Shown here piece by piece: positions 8,637 through 18,263 of a stretch of DNA of 26,810 bases (the stretch's first letter is position 1; every line of letters begins with the position of its first letter). The DNA is from Histoplasma ohiense. Lineage: Eukaryota; Ascomycota; Eurotiomycetes; Onygenales; Ajellomycetaceae. Under the pieces are notes generated by a model that was not told the origin of the DNA, made no database searches, and saw only the letters and a program-made list of their open reading frames with translations. The translations under genes and the position numbers were made by a program. The stretch covers positions 15,001-41,810 of the forward strand of contig JAEVHH010000012.1 in the NCBI GenBank assembly GCA_017607445.1. The letters run 5' to 3'.

Positions 8637-11400
8637 GTGCACTGACAAATTGACTGTCTCTATCTGATACAATGAATGAAGACAGACTGTGTATATAATA
8701 GAACAGGCTCTGAACAAAGACATCTGTAACTACTTTGACATTCATTCTGTCACAGAGTTGCAGTATTACATCCTTGCTGAGACAATTGACAATGACTAGA
8801 ATATTTGTAGAATCTTCATTCTCAGATAGAGAAACTGCAAAGTCAATTGCTATATCACATCAGATTCATTCAGAGATAGACAGAGATTTCAACATCTCTT
8901 TTCATCATTTGTGCTATACTGTTACTGAGCCACAGTGATTGCAATTGTATACAAACCAGTGTACATTCTTTGATATATTCAGTCAGTAGAAGTCTTGAGC
9001 TACAATGCTGTATATGATTTCACAGTCTGAGTGCTCAGTCATTGATGAGTTGTGGATCTTCTGTATGATTCATGTTCATAGAGATTCTGAATCAGGGACT
9101 CATCATCTGTCTTGAAAGTGTAGGCATCCATCATCACTGATTGAGCATGCTGAGATATTCATTTTTGAGTATACATCTGCAGAGAATTGAGGTGCTCTGC
9201 TTTGTATGACTTTGACAGCTTGTTGTCAGAATTTGTCTGCCTCTGTTGCTTGTCTCCATTGCTCTTCAAGCAAGGGGTATTGAGTATGGGATTGGTTAAT
9301 GTGTATATGGGGTTCATCTGACTGTGTGGGACTTTCTATGATTGTGGGGTTGATTAACCAATGCTCTTGGTGTTTCCATCTGTCATTCAGGTCATTGAAT
9401 GGCATATCTTGTTCTCAGTGGAATAGAACATCCATGAGGGTGTTCTCTGCTTCTGATTGATAGTGAATTGTGAATGAGAATTGGCTAAGGAACAATGACC
9501 AGTGCATATACCTTTCAGTGAGCTTACAAATGATTGTGAAATATTCCAGGTTCTTATGATCAGTAACAATCTCAAATCTCTCAATGCTCATGAGTTCAGA
9601 CTCTCATTCTTTGAGACATTATATGATCACTAGAAGCTTCTTGTTGTAGATCTCATAGTTGCATTCAGCAGATGACATCTTCTTCAAGATGAAGACACAA
9701 GATTGTAGAACATCTTTGTTATCATATTGCATTAGTGCCTCATCTACTACATAATCTGAGATGTCTGTTTTGAGAATTGTATGCTTATCTGAATTGAATG
9801 ATTGCAGCATCAGAGTATTTGTGAATATATGCTTCAGCTTTTTGAATGCTGCATCTGCTTTGTCAGTCTATTGGAATACAGCATCTTTCCAGGTCAGATT
9901 CATCAGTGATTGTACAATATCAGAGAAGTTTTTGATGAATCTTTGATAGAAATTGACAAATTCTAGAAAGCTTCTAGTCTCTTTTATCAAGACTGATGCC
10001 TTTCAGTTGAGAATTGCTTCCATCTTCTTAGAATTCATGCATACACTCTTTTCAGCTTTGATGATGAATTCTAGATAGATTATAGACTTGATCTCAAAGT
10101 CACATTTGTCAATGTCTACTTGCAGTTCAGCTTTTTGTAGGCAGTCAAGCACTTGTTGTATGTGTTTACAGTGCTCAGTGAGCAATCCATCAGTGAAGAT
10201 CAAGATATCATTCATGTATACTGAGATGATCTCATTGAGCAGATCTTGTAGAGCCCAGTTAATGTATTTCTGAAACATACTCAGAGTGTTCACTAATTCA
10301 AAAAGGGTCACTGTCCATTCATATAATCTGTAATGCATACAAAAGACAGTTAGCCATTTGTCACCTTCATTAATTCTTATCTTATAGAAGGCTGCAGAGA
10401 TGTCAAGTTTCATAAATCATTTTGTTTTTTCTATTCATTCAAGCATTTCATTGATGAGTGAGAGAAGATATCAGTCCTTCTGTATAATCTTATTGAGCTC
10501 TCAATAGTCAATGCAGAATTGTAAGTCTTTTTCTGATTTCTTTGCAAACAGTACAGATGCTGCAGTGGATGAGTTGCTAATATAAATGAAGTCTTTGTCT
10601 AGTAATCTGTTGAGTGTTTTTCATAGAATGAGGAGTTCATCATGTGACATGCTGTAGAGAGAACCTCAGAGTGGTTGTGAATTCTTATCATTTTTTTTGA
10701 TGAGTTCAATTGTATGATCTATGCTGTGTTCTTGATGAGGGGGAAGCTTTTCAGCTTTCTTTTCATTGAACATATCTGCAAAGTCTTTGTACAATTCAGA
10801 TAGTTCTTTGCACAGTTTCTTGAGATTCTTGAATTCTAGTTTTTCTAACACTTTCTTGATATTCATCATGCTAGCAGTGAATATTTGAACATTCTTCTTC
10901 TTGTGTGCTTGATGGGTTAGTAGCTTGAATGCTTTCACTGATACCTGGGTGAGATCAGTGGTTCTGTTGATATTCTTTTCATAAACACAGTCATCTTCTG
11001 GAAAGATTAGGCAACAATTGCATGTGTCTATCAGAGTTCCAAATTCTGTAAGCTATGACAGACTGAGCATTAAATCATACTCAAGATCTTGCATTTCATA
11101 TGTATAAACATTCCTTTTTTCATGTCCTTCTACATTGATGTTGAACTTTATCATATTGTAGAAGGTGGATCCTCTGGGGCCATTGAATTCACTGAGTTTA
11201 CACAGTTCAGAAAAGGGGATACACTGAAGCTTATGCTTTTCAATCAACTGAGTGTTTATAAGAGTGTAGTGAAGGAAACCACTGTCTATCATTGCTCATA
11301 CATTGACTAGGCTATTTACAATGGCAGAGACTATGATCATGTCTGTTTGTATTTTCTGTTCAAATCTTCAGCTCACTTCTTGCTTCTTAAGCTCTTATCT
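8637..11400 (-). pseudogene. pol: Gypsy pol remnant of A2 (protease to partial integrase)
   Basis: High to low coordinates. Protease: ORF 11292-11053 starting MIDSGF, the DSG active-site motif. A linker/N-terminal RT block follows at 10938-10666. RT core: 10413-10003 with KLDISAAFYKIRI; the active site at 10207-10218 reads YMND, so the first catalytic Asp is now Asn (a G-to-A change). RNase H: 9810-9619 and beyond, with TDISDYVVDE, NYEIYNKKLL and TDHKNLEYF. The integrase N-terminal zinc-binding region and start of the catalytic core occupy about 8640-9350. Protease, RT and RNase H share one minus frame broken only by stops (mostly TGA). Pol is in a -1 frame relative to gag, as is common in Gypsy elements, although indels could also cause this. 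Truncated at the R junction. Confidence 0.85.
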
Positions 11401-11405
11401 GTATT

Positions 11406-12431
11406 TTAGAGTGAGAGCTCTTTGTTTCTCTGTTCTTGTTCATTCATAGATGTAGTTGTGTTCACATGTGGTGTAGAAGCTGAGATCACTGTGTTGATGC
11501 ACTGACTTGCAAAGTGTCCCAGTCTATTGCAATGAATGCAAACTTCTTGAACAATTTGATCAGTAACTTCTCATTCAGAGAGATCAGGTATTCTTAGCTG
11601 TTCTGTGTTCACATGAGAGATTCAATCCATGACATCCACAGAGATGGTTGATGTAGTTGAAGCAGTGGTAGATGTAAAGTTCTGTCTATGATTGTTACAG
11701 CTTTCTTGTACAGTGTTGAAACATGCAAGATTGTTGTCAAGTTGACACAAGTGAGTGCAGTAGTTGTGATAATGTGAGAACATAAAATGTGAGATGCAGA
11801 GCTTAAGCAGTTTGAAGTTGATGTACTGACTCAGAAGATTAATTTTCACAGTATCATCTCAGTTCTGTTCTTCTGCTTTGTGAATCTTGCTATTGAAATC
11901 AGGCAGATAGTTTGCTAGAAGAGTATTCCACTGATGATTTCTGTTTAGCCACTGCATCACACATGCTTGCAGTGTAGGATTCAAGAATAGAACATTCAGT
12001 TGACAAAAGACTTCTTCAGAGATACACATTTCATGTGTGCATGATTCAACTCAGAGTTGAAATTTCACTAGAGCATCTTCTTCTAGCTGACTATGAATAT
12101 AGCAGACTTATGAGAGCAGAGAGTCTATCACAGACTCATCTTCTTCAAGCTTGGCTTTTGTCTTTCATTTTCAGATTAGATAGATTGAGAGCTCTTCTGC
12201 AAACTTGTTGAGAAGAAGAAGATGTTCTTTTCTTTCATATGCAGAGGATGTTGACATCTGTGTGGTTTCTGATGTATTCATACTCAGATGATTCAGTTGT
12301 TGTTGAAGCTCTGCCATCTGCAAGAATTGCTGCTGAAGAAAATTACAAAGCTCAGTGTTATCTTCAGCAAGACTCCAATTCTTGCTCATGAAGAGGTGTT
12401 CATAATTCATCTCATTTTCATACAAGATCAT
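11406..12431 (-). pseudogene. gag: Gypsy gag of A2 with CCHC zinc knuckle
   Basis: Gag is the capsid/nucleocapsid precursor that packages element RNA in virus-like particles. One minus frame runs from an ATG at 12431 to a TAA at 11406, about 341 codons with several internal stops. The N-terminal part has a Gln/Leu-rich, coiled-coil-like stretch (QQQFLQMAELQQQLNHL). The middle (about 12170-11640) is capsid-like, and near the end a perfect nucleocapsid knuckle CX2CX4HX4C reads CIHCNRLGHFASQC (11499-11543). A Ser/Thr-rich linker precedes the knuckle (about 11640-11690). The same TAA is visible in A1 just before its deletion, suggesting it is the ancestral gag stop. Confidence 0.8.
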
Positions 12432-12679
12432 AGTTCTTAGTTCTGATAGCTTGAAGATCAGAAGGTTCAGTTCTTATTCTTGAAGAAGATATTTTGTAAA
12501 CACTCAGACTTCTTTGCAGCACTATCACAGTGGTGCAGCTTTGTAGGACTTTGAAAATTGCAGATGTTATCACAACAACACAGCTTTGTGAGAACTTGAT
12601 AACTTATTCTTAACTTGAGCACCTGGATGCAATTGTAAACATAGAGCACTCAGGCTGACACAGATGAATCAATTTGTAA

Positions 12680-13073
12680 TGTAATGGATGTACTTCAATT
12701 AACAATCTAGCACTATTCTAAATACAGATTACAAATTGATTAAGAAAAGAAAGAGAAAAGAGATCAGAAGAAAAGGTTGTACAAAGAGGGTTCTTATAGA
12801 GGGGAGATCAGAGTGGAAGAATATCAGAAGCCATCCCACAGTGGAGCACAGAGTGAAGTACAAAGTGGAAGAACATTGAGGATTACACAGAAGAATTGTT
12901 AGAACTACATGAGTGTGGAGTGCAAGGCAGAAGAGGTTATATGAAAGAATTGTTAGAGGCTATGTGAGCGCAGAGTGCAATAACAGAGATGAGTAGGTAT
13001 ACACAAGTGTGGAATGTGAGGCAGGAGGGGTTGGTTGTGTAAGTTAACTACTAATGAGTGCTAACCCATCACA
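12680..13073 (-). repeat. Family A LTR (5' LTR of A2)
   Basis: Plus-strand reading starts TGTAATGG and ends CCCATCACA. It aligns with the A1 LTR in the same orientation and with the A3 LTR in inverse orientation. Length is 394 bp. It has kept more GG and CpG (for example GTGAGCGCAG) than most of the window. The A2 primer-binding site should lie immediately left of 12680; I could not match it to a tRNA. Confidence 0.87.
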
Positions 13074-13074
13074 A

Positions 13075-15315
13075 AAAGATGTACACATGGATTCTAAGAA
13101 GATGGAAGCAATTCTCAACTGAGAGATATCAGTCTCAGTAAAAGAGACTAGAAGCTTTCTAGAATTCATCAACTTCTATCAAAGATTCATCAAAGACTTC
13201 TTCAATATTGTACAATCACTGACAGATCTGACTCAAAAAGACACTGTATTTCAATAGACTGATGAAGTAGATGCAGCATTCAAAAAGCTGAAGTATATGT
13301 TCACAAACATCTCAATGCTGCAATCATTTGATTCAGATAAGCATACAATTCTCAAAACAGACATCTCAGATTATGTAGTAGATGAGACACTAATACAATA
13401 CAATAACAAAGATGTTCTACAATCTTATGTCTTCATTTCAAAAAAGATGTCACTTATTAAATGCAACTACAAGATCTACAACAAGAAGCTTCTAGCAATC
13501 ATACAATGTCTTGAAAAATGAAAGTTCAAACTTATAAGTGTTGAGAAGTTTGAGATTGTTACTGATCATAAGAACTTAGAATACTTCACAATCACTTGTA
13601 AGTTTATCAAGAGATATATGTATTGATCATTGTTTCTTAACTGTTTTTCATTCACAATTCATTATCAATCTGAAGTAGAGAACACTCTTGCAGATGCTCT
13701 GTTCCATCAAAAACAAAATATATCATCTGATGACTTAGATGACAGATGGAAACATTAAGAGCATCAGTTAATCAACTCTGTAATTATAGAAAGTTCTACA
13801 CAATCAGATAAATTCTGCATACATATCAATCAGTCCCAAGCTCAAGAATCCTCACTTGAAGAACAATGAAGACTAGCAGCAGAAGCAGATAAATTCTGAC
13901 AACAAGTCATCAAAGTCATACAAAGCAAAGCACTTCAATTCCCCACAGATGTATACTCAAGAACAGATATCTCAGCATATTTGATTGATGATGACAACTG
14001 CTTACACTTTCAAGATAGATGATGAATTCTCAATTCAGAATCTCTATGAACACAGATCATACAAGAAATTCATGACTTGCTGATGACTGAGCACTCAGAA
14101 TATGAAATCATATACAACATCATTGTCTGAGAATTCTACTGATCAGATATATTGAAAGACATACACTGATTTGTATGCAACTGTGATCACTGCAGCTCAG
14201 TGATGACATGATGTGAACACTGAAAAAAGATGCTGAAGTCTCTATCTGTCTTCAACTGAACTTGATATGATATAGCTATTGATTTTGCAGTTTTTTTGTC
14301 TGAGAGTGGAGATTCTATGAACATTCTAGTCATTGTCAATCAACTCAGTAAGAGTGTAATACTACAGCTCTGTGACAAGATGAACACTGAAGTAGTTGCA
14401 GACATCTTCATCAGAAGCTCATTCTATCATATACACAGTCTGTCTTCATTCATTGTGTCAGATAGAGACAGTCAATTCATCAACACACTCTGAGCTCACA
14501 TATGTCAATTGCTAAGAATCAAACAAAAGTTGTCAACAGCATATCACTCAGAGACTGATGAAGCTACTGAGAGAATGATACAAATGATAAAGAACATTCT
14601 CTGTAAGTTCTGCAATTATGCACAAGACAACTGAAGCAATCTGCTGCTGCATACTGAGATTGCAATTAACAGTTGAGATTTCACTACAACAAATATAAGC
14701 TCATTCTTTCTTCTACACAGATACAACTTAGAGATTCTGAACTTCTCTGAGACTCTCTGAGAAATCATATACACTCACAGCTTCATACAGATGGCAGAGA
14801 ATATCATGAGTAAATTGAAGAAAGTCTGCAAATGAGCAGAAGCTTCAATGATCAGCATTTAGTAAAATTACAAGAATCAAACAAACATCAGAAGAAGTTC
14901 TGCAATCTGATATCATATAGAAGACAAAATCTGACTGAATCTCAAAAACATAAGAATGAATCACCCCTCACATACATTAGATCACCATCACATCAAGTAT
15001 ACAGTGAAGAAAGTGCTAGATACACACAATTATCAACTCAACACTTCATCTGACATTCACAACATCTTTCATACAAATCTGCTCCAACCCACAGCTGAGA
15101 ATCCATTCCCCTCACAGAGAACCTTCAATTGGCAGTCATCTGCCATCATAGAAGAAGACAATGAACTCAAGTGAGAAATCAAAACAATTCTTGACAATAG
15201 AATCAACTGCCACTGCTACAAATATCTCATCAAATGAATAGAATACAATTGTCTGATCTGAGAATTCACATCTGTTTTGAAGAACACCATCACCCTCAAC
15301 ATCTATGAGTTCTAA
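13075..15315 (+). pseudogene. pol: Gypsy pol 3' half of A3 (RNase H, integrase, chromodomain-like tail)
   Basis: One plus frame can be followed for 747 codons, with about 25 internal stops and no frameshift that I can see. RNase H region: about 13297-13730 (TDISDYVVDE, NYKIYNKKLL, TDHKNLEYF). Integrase: zinc-binding HHCC region at about 14060-14190 (NCDHC), then the catalytic core with IDFAV (14278 on), IVSDRDSQF (about 14452) and ETDEATERM (about 14551); all three DDE acidic residues survive. After it come a VLDTHNYQLNT block and an HNIFHTNLLQP block, then a chromodomain-like end (EIKTILDN ... YKYLIK*IEYN ... *EF; 15175-15300), with Trp positions turned to TGA. Ends TAA at 15313-15315. Nearly all stops are TGA; one TAG replaces the Trp after FQ near 13256. 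This is the best copy for inferring the ancestral family A integrase. Confidence 0.88.
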
Positions 15316-15324
15316 CTCACCCCA

Positions 15325-15338
15325 GTAGAGGGGGATAA
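15325..15338 (+). other. Polypurine tract of A3
   Basis: AGTAGAGGGGGATA lies ten bases after the pol stop and directly before the LTR start at 15339. It sets the element orientation as plus, and its complement is found at the equivalent place in A1. Confidence 0.8.
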
Positions 15339-15871
15339 TGTGATGGATTAGTACTCATTAGTAATTATTTTACACAATCAACTTCTCTTCTGTATCTGCT
15401 TGTTTCTGATCATTGTGATCTCACATAACCCTCAATGTTCTTTCACTCTGTGCTCCATGCTTGTGTAGTTTCTAACAATTCTTTCATATAGCTCTTAACA
15501 TTCTTCCACTCTGTGCTCCACACTCATATAGTCTCTAATGATTCTTCTATGTAGCTTCTAATATTCTTCCACTCTGTGTTTCACACTCATGTAGTCTCTA
15601 ATGATTCTTCCATGTAGCCCTCAATGATTCCTCTACCTCACACTTCACACTTATGTAGTTTCTAACAATTCTTACATGTACCTCTTAATGTTCTTCCACT
15701 CCACACTTCACTGTGGAGTGGCTTCTGATATTCTTCCACTCTGAACTTTTCTCTATAAGAACCCTTTTTGTACAACCTTTTCTTCTGATTTCTTTTCTCT
15801 TTCCTTTCTTAATCAATTCGTAATCTGTATTAGAATAGTGCTAGATTGTTAATCGAAGTACACCTGTTACA
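15339..15871 (+). repeat. Family A LTR (3' LTR of A3), long form
   Basis: Starts TGTGATGG and ends CTGTTACA. It is the reverse complement of the LTRs at 3046-3431 and 12680-13073. At 533 bp it is about 140 bp longer, because an internal unit of about 63 bp (TAGTCTCTAATGATTCTTC-type start, TTCCACTCTGTG core) is present about four times between roughly 15450 and 15720. Confidence 0.87.
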
Positions 15872-15978
15872 TCAGCTGAGATTAGATTCTGTTGAGTCTT
15901 TGAAAAAAAGTTATTAGAAGATTGTTTGATTCTGTATTTGTTATCATTTTTCTGATATCTATTTTATAAAGAGAATTT

Positions 15979-16635
15979 TTATTTGTTATTACTTCTTCTA
16001 GTATGGCTTCTATTAACAGCTTGAATTCAAGCAACTAGCGCAATCAATTTGACTTGATTGATAGAAGAATCATAATGAGTTTGAATTTGATCTTATATTT
16101 CTGATGATAGTTTAGCAAAGAATAATTGAGTAAATAGTTCTTCTATATTGATTGCTAGATCATCACAAATATCATTAAATCTGAAGACAAATTGTTGAAC
16201 TGATTGATTCAGTAAGTGCTTTAATTCTTCAAAGTAAATTGCTGCTGTAAAGCTATTGTTGTGAACATTCTTCAGATTATTATGCAGAAATTTCTTAAAG
16301 TTCTTTTATAAGAAAGATTGATTTAATCTTTCAAACTCTTTCTCTTTAGTAGCTCAAGTAGTTTTGATTATTTTTCACAATCATTTCAAAGTATAAATGA
16401 TCTTGACTTCATTGATATCATATTGAGTTGAGTTCAACTTATATATACATTCAAGAGCTTTTATAAATATATTGTATTTATGTAAATTACTGCTATAATA
16501 GACAGATGAATCAGTGAGCTGAATTTTCTGCTGATTAGCTGAAACAGATATTGCAGATGCTGCTAACTCAACAACTACTGATTGAGAAGTATTTAAGAGT
16601 GAATTCATATCAGATATGATAATTAGAATACTCAA
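15979..16635 (-). pseudogene. gag: Gag of element C (Retrotrans_gag-like)
   Basis: A single minus frame from an ATG at 16635 to a TAA at 15979, about 218 codons with several internal stops. The first ORF segment (16635-16381) has a Ser/Ala-rich N-terminus followed by the block IFIKALECIYKL. Further on, the frame gives ATKEKEFERLNQSF, then FLHNNLKNVHNN, AAIYFEEL, LLNQSVQQFVFRFNDICDDL and FFAKLSSEI. The pattern YFEEL ... Q.VQQF...F resembles the capsid region of LTR-retrotransposon Gag (Pfam Retrotrans_gag type). No CCHC knuckle is seen before the TAA, which may itself be a mutated codon. A 46-bp leader separates the ATG from the LTR, where the primer-binding site should be. Confidence 0.65.
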
Positions 16636-16681
16636 TTCTTGAAGAGATAAGAGATTGAGTGAATTAAACTGTAAACAGTGA

Positions 16682-16989
16682 TGTAAGAATTAGCTGTTTA
16701 TATCACATGAGATTACTAAAACTCTATATTATAGAATGTAAAAGTCAGATTAAAACAGAATGATCTGCTAATCTCTAAAAGATTGAGTCAGCTGCTATCT
16801 ATATATACAGTATTGTAAATAGATTGAACTTGCTATAATATAGATGATGTAGTATGAGATAAGTGATAAGATAATATCTTGATTTCAAATCTGATATGAT
16901 ATTGACAGTGCTATATTCAATGATGTTAAATCTTTAAAGCTATTGTTAATTTCAGTCTAGCACTGACATCTTAGTGTGGGTTTCTTACA
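16682..16989 (-). repeat. LTR of element C (5' LTR)
   Basis: A 308-bp segment bounded by perfect 8-bp inverted ends, TGTAAGAA at 16682 and TTCTTACA ending at 16989, just upstream of a minus-strand gag. Only one copy is in the window, so it is inferred from its ends and position and not from a direct repeat. Confidence 0.6.
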
Positions 16990-17190
16990 TTTTTATTTTC
17001 ATTTTCATTGTTATTTATATTTCAATTGACTGCTTATCAAGATCAGCTTTGAGCTGTGTTTGAATCATATTTTTTATAATTACTTTAAAATCAAAAACTG
17101 TGATGTATTTTTTCAGATTGCTGAAAGAGATCTACTGTTCAATCTGATACTGAAAATACTAATCAGATTCAGAGTAATCTTCAATCTGAA
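16990..17190. other. AT-rich spacer between element C and repeat R
   Basis: No coding or structural signal that I can support. It may be the leftmost part of repeat R, because in copy 1 this region is replaced by the LINE and cannot be compared. A 91-codon plus-strand ORF (17060-17335) spans the boundary but has no recognisable domain. Confidence 0.4.
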
Positions 17191-17520
17191 AGATAATACA
17201 GTTGAAGTAATCAGAATATTATTTAAAGAAATTATTCATCAAAAAATTTGCAAAGTTGTGAAACTGTTGAATGAAATCTTCAAAAAAAATGTCAAAGTTC
17301 AGATTTCTAACAATTATGAAGACTCTGATAGATGATGAAGTGCTGAATAAAAATAGATTGCAGATGATATTGATTTAAATATACTGTGATTTAAAGTCTC
17401 AATCATTAAATATATTATAGATATGAATATTGTTGATATCTGTATTGTATTATTTAAAAATATAATTGAATTCAAAAAGATAATAGAAATCATAGAGTTT
17501 TTTGAAGTGATATATCAAGT
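17191..17520. repeat. Repeat R, copy 2, left part
   Basis: From about 17205 to 17460 it matches 2789-3045. It then continues through TTGAATTCAAAAAGATAATAG, matching 7139 onward in copy 1. This is the stretch where copy 1 is broken by A1, so copy 2 serves as its empty site. It ends with CAAGT (17516-17520), the left target-site duplicate of element B. Confidence 0.8.
17516..17520. repeat. Target-site duplication of element B, left copy (CAAGT)
   Basis: CAAGT lies immediately before the TGCTAC start of the left LTR and again immediately after the right LTR (25194-25198). The uninterrupted R copy 1 reads ATTATCAAGTTCTGAATTTTG at this place, with CAAGT only once, which confirms a 5-bp duplication typical of Gypsy integrases. 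Confidence 0.9.
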
Positions 17521-18128
17521 TGCTACCAAGTCTCTAACTCAGCAAGCTTCTCACTGAATATAAGATAAGATCAGAGCTTATATAGTCTTGCTGAGCTTGT
17601 TCACTGAATCAGAAAATAGTGCCACCATCACAGATTAAGATATAATGTTAAGAGAAATATCTAGAATGACTAGCAATAGCTACAGCAGCAGTCTAAGATA
17701 GACAATAAGAATATCTAGTAGAGCTTACAAGATAGAGCAGGTGTTTAAGATATACATCATGAAGAAGTATACTTAAGATGAGCTTATTAGTCATACTATA
17801 TAACTGAGTATAAGTAAAGATGTAGTAGAAATAAGAAGTAAGAAAGAAGTAAGAAAGAAGTAAAAAAAAAGTCAATTATGATCAAAAAGATAAACTTAGA
17901 GTTATTTTAAGAGTAATGAATGTGTTTAAATACATTTGAGTTCTCATACAAAATATCTTACTCACTCTGCTCACTTGCTCACTTTGCTCACTGGTGATCA
18001 TGGTGAGTATGGTGATCAGAGTGAGCAGTCATATGATCTCATATTAATCTCAGTCAAAAATTGTTTCATTTCTGTATTTCTTTGATTCTTATTCAATAAG
18101 TTCTGATTTATGCTGCAGATTTATAACA
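17521..18128 (-). repeat. Left (3') LTR of element B
   Basis: Plus-strand reading starts TGCTACCAAG and ends TTTATAACA. Inside are a purine-rich GTAAGAAAGAAGT repeat (about 17838-17875) and a cluster of GCTCACT/AGTGAGC motifs with two TGATCA palindromes (about 17955-18035) that can pair. Such symmetric motifs in an LTR could be factor-binding sites in U3; that is inference. It aligns with 24589-25193 end to end. Confidence 0.92.
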
Positions 18129-18131
18129 TCA

Positions 18132-18147
18132 TTCTCTTCTTCTCTTT
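18132..18147 (-). other. Polypurine tract of element B
   Basis: The plus strand shows TTCTCTTCTTCTCTTT next to the LTR, which is an all-purine run on the coding (minus) strand. Its position just before the 3' LTR fixes the element's orientation. Confidence 0.8.
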
Positions 18148-18263
18148 ATGAGCTGTTTCAGTGAGTGTATAAATAAGTGATTGAGTTTTCTCTTGTATTT
18201 TCTGTGAGTAAGATTTTTCTTCTGAATTGCAGTATAACATCTTCCTCTCTTCATTGAGCTTGA

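Larger units (their letters stand above)
8637..13073 (-). mobile_element. Ty3/Gypsy element A2, 3'-truncated
   Basis: Minus-strand member of family A with its 5' LTR on the right (12680-13073), gag, protease, RT, RNase H and the first part of integrase. It is cut at about 8636, inside integrase, where repeat R begins, so the rest of integrase, the polypurine tract and the 3' LTR are missing. It is less decayed than A1: CC, GG and TGG survive more often, especially at about 9230-9480. A2 is the only family A copy here that keeps gag. Confidence 0.85.
13074..15871 (+). mobile_element. Ty3/Gypsy element A3, 5'-truncated, opposite orientation
   Basis: A plus-strand fragment of family A: the 3' half of pol, polypurine tract and 3' LTR. 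It starts inside pol (at the codons for KDVHMDSKK, which correspond to KSVCMNSKK in A2) exactly at the outer end of the A2 LTR. The 5' LTR, gag, protease and RT are missing. Its 3' LTR ends at 15871 against the gag of element C. The head-to-head arrangement with A2 makes the two family A LTRs inverted relative to one another. Confidence 0.85.
15872..16989 (-). mobile_element. Fragment of Gypsy element C (5' LTR plus gag)
   Basis: A minus-strand LTR-retrotransposon fragment distinct from families A and B: its LTR has different ends (TGTAAGAA...TTCTTACA) and its gag has a different sequence. It is cut at 15871/15872 by the A3 LTR, so pol and the 3' LTR are missing from the window. Confidence 0.7.

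Noticed and set aside
8560..8640. tRNA-like or pol III promoter element in the R tail (GGTGAACCCCAGCGG region)
   Set aside because: No cloverleaf could be drawn and the B-box consensus is not met on either strand.
9387..9584. 65-codon minus-strand ORF
   Set aside because: It overlaps the A2 RNase H frame (TDHKNLEYF), which is the real one.
14832..15053. 73-codon plus-strand ORF in A3
   Set aside because: The pol frame one register away carries the conserved integrase C-terminal blocks (LNLKNIR, VLDTHNYQLNT), so this ORF is a shadow.
13075..15315. TGA read as Trp, suggesting a variant genetic code or mitochondrial origin
   Set aside because: TGA also stands where Arg is expected, TGG is still used widely (for example in the LINE), TAG and TAA stops occur too, and the content is nuclear-type retrotransposons. 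Point-mutation decay explains all of it.
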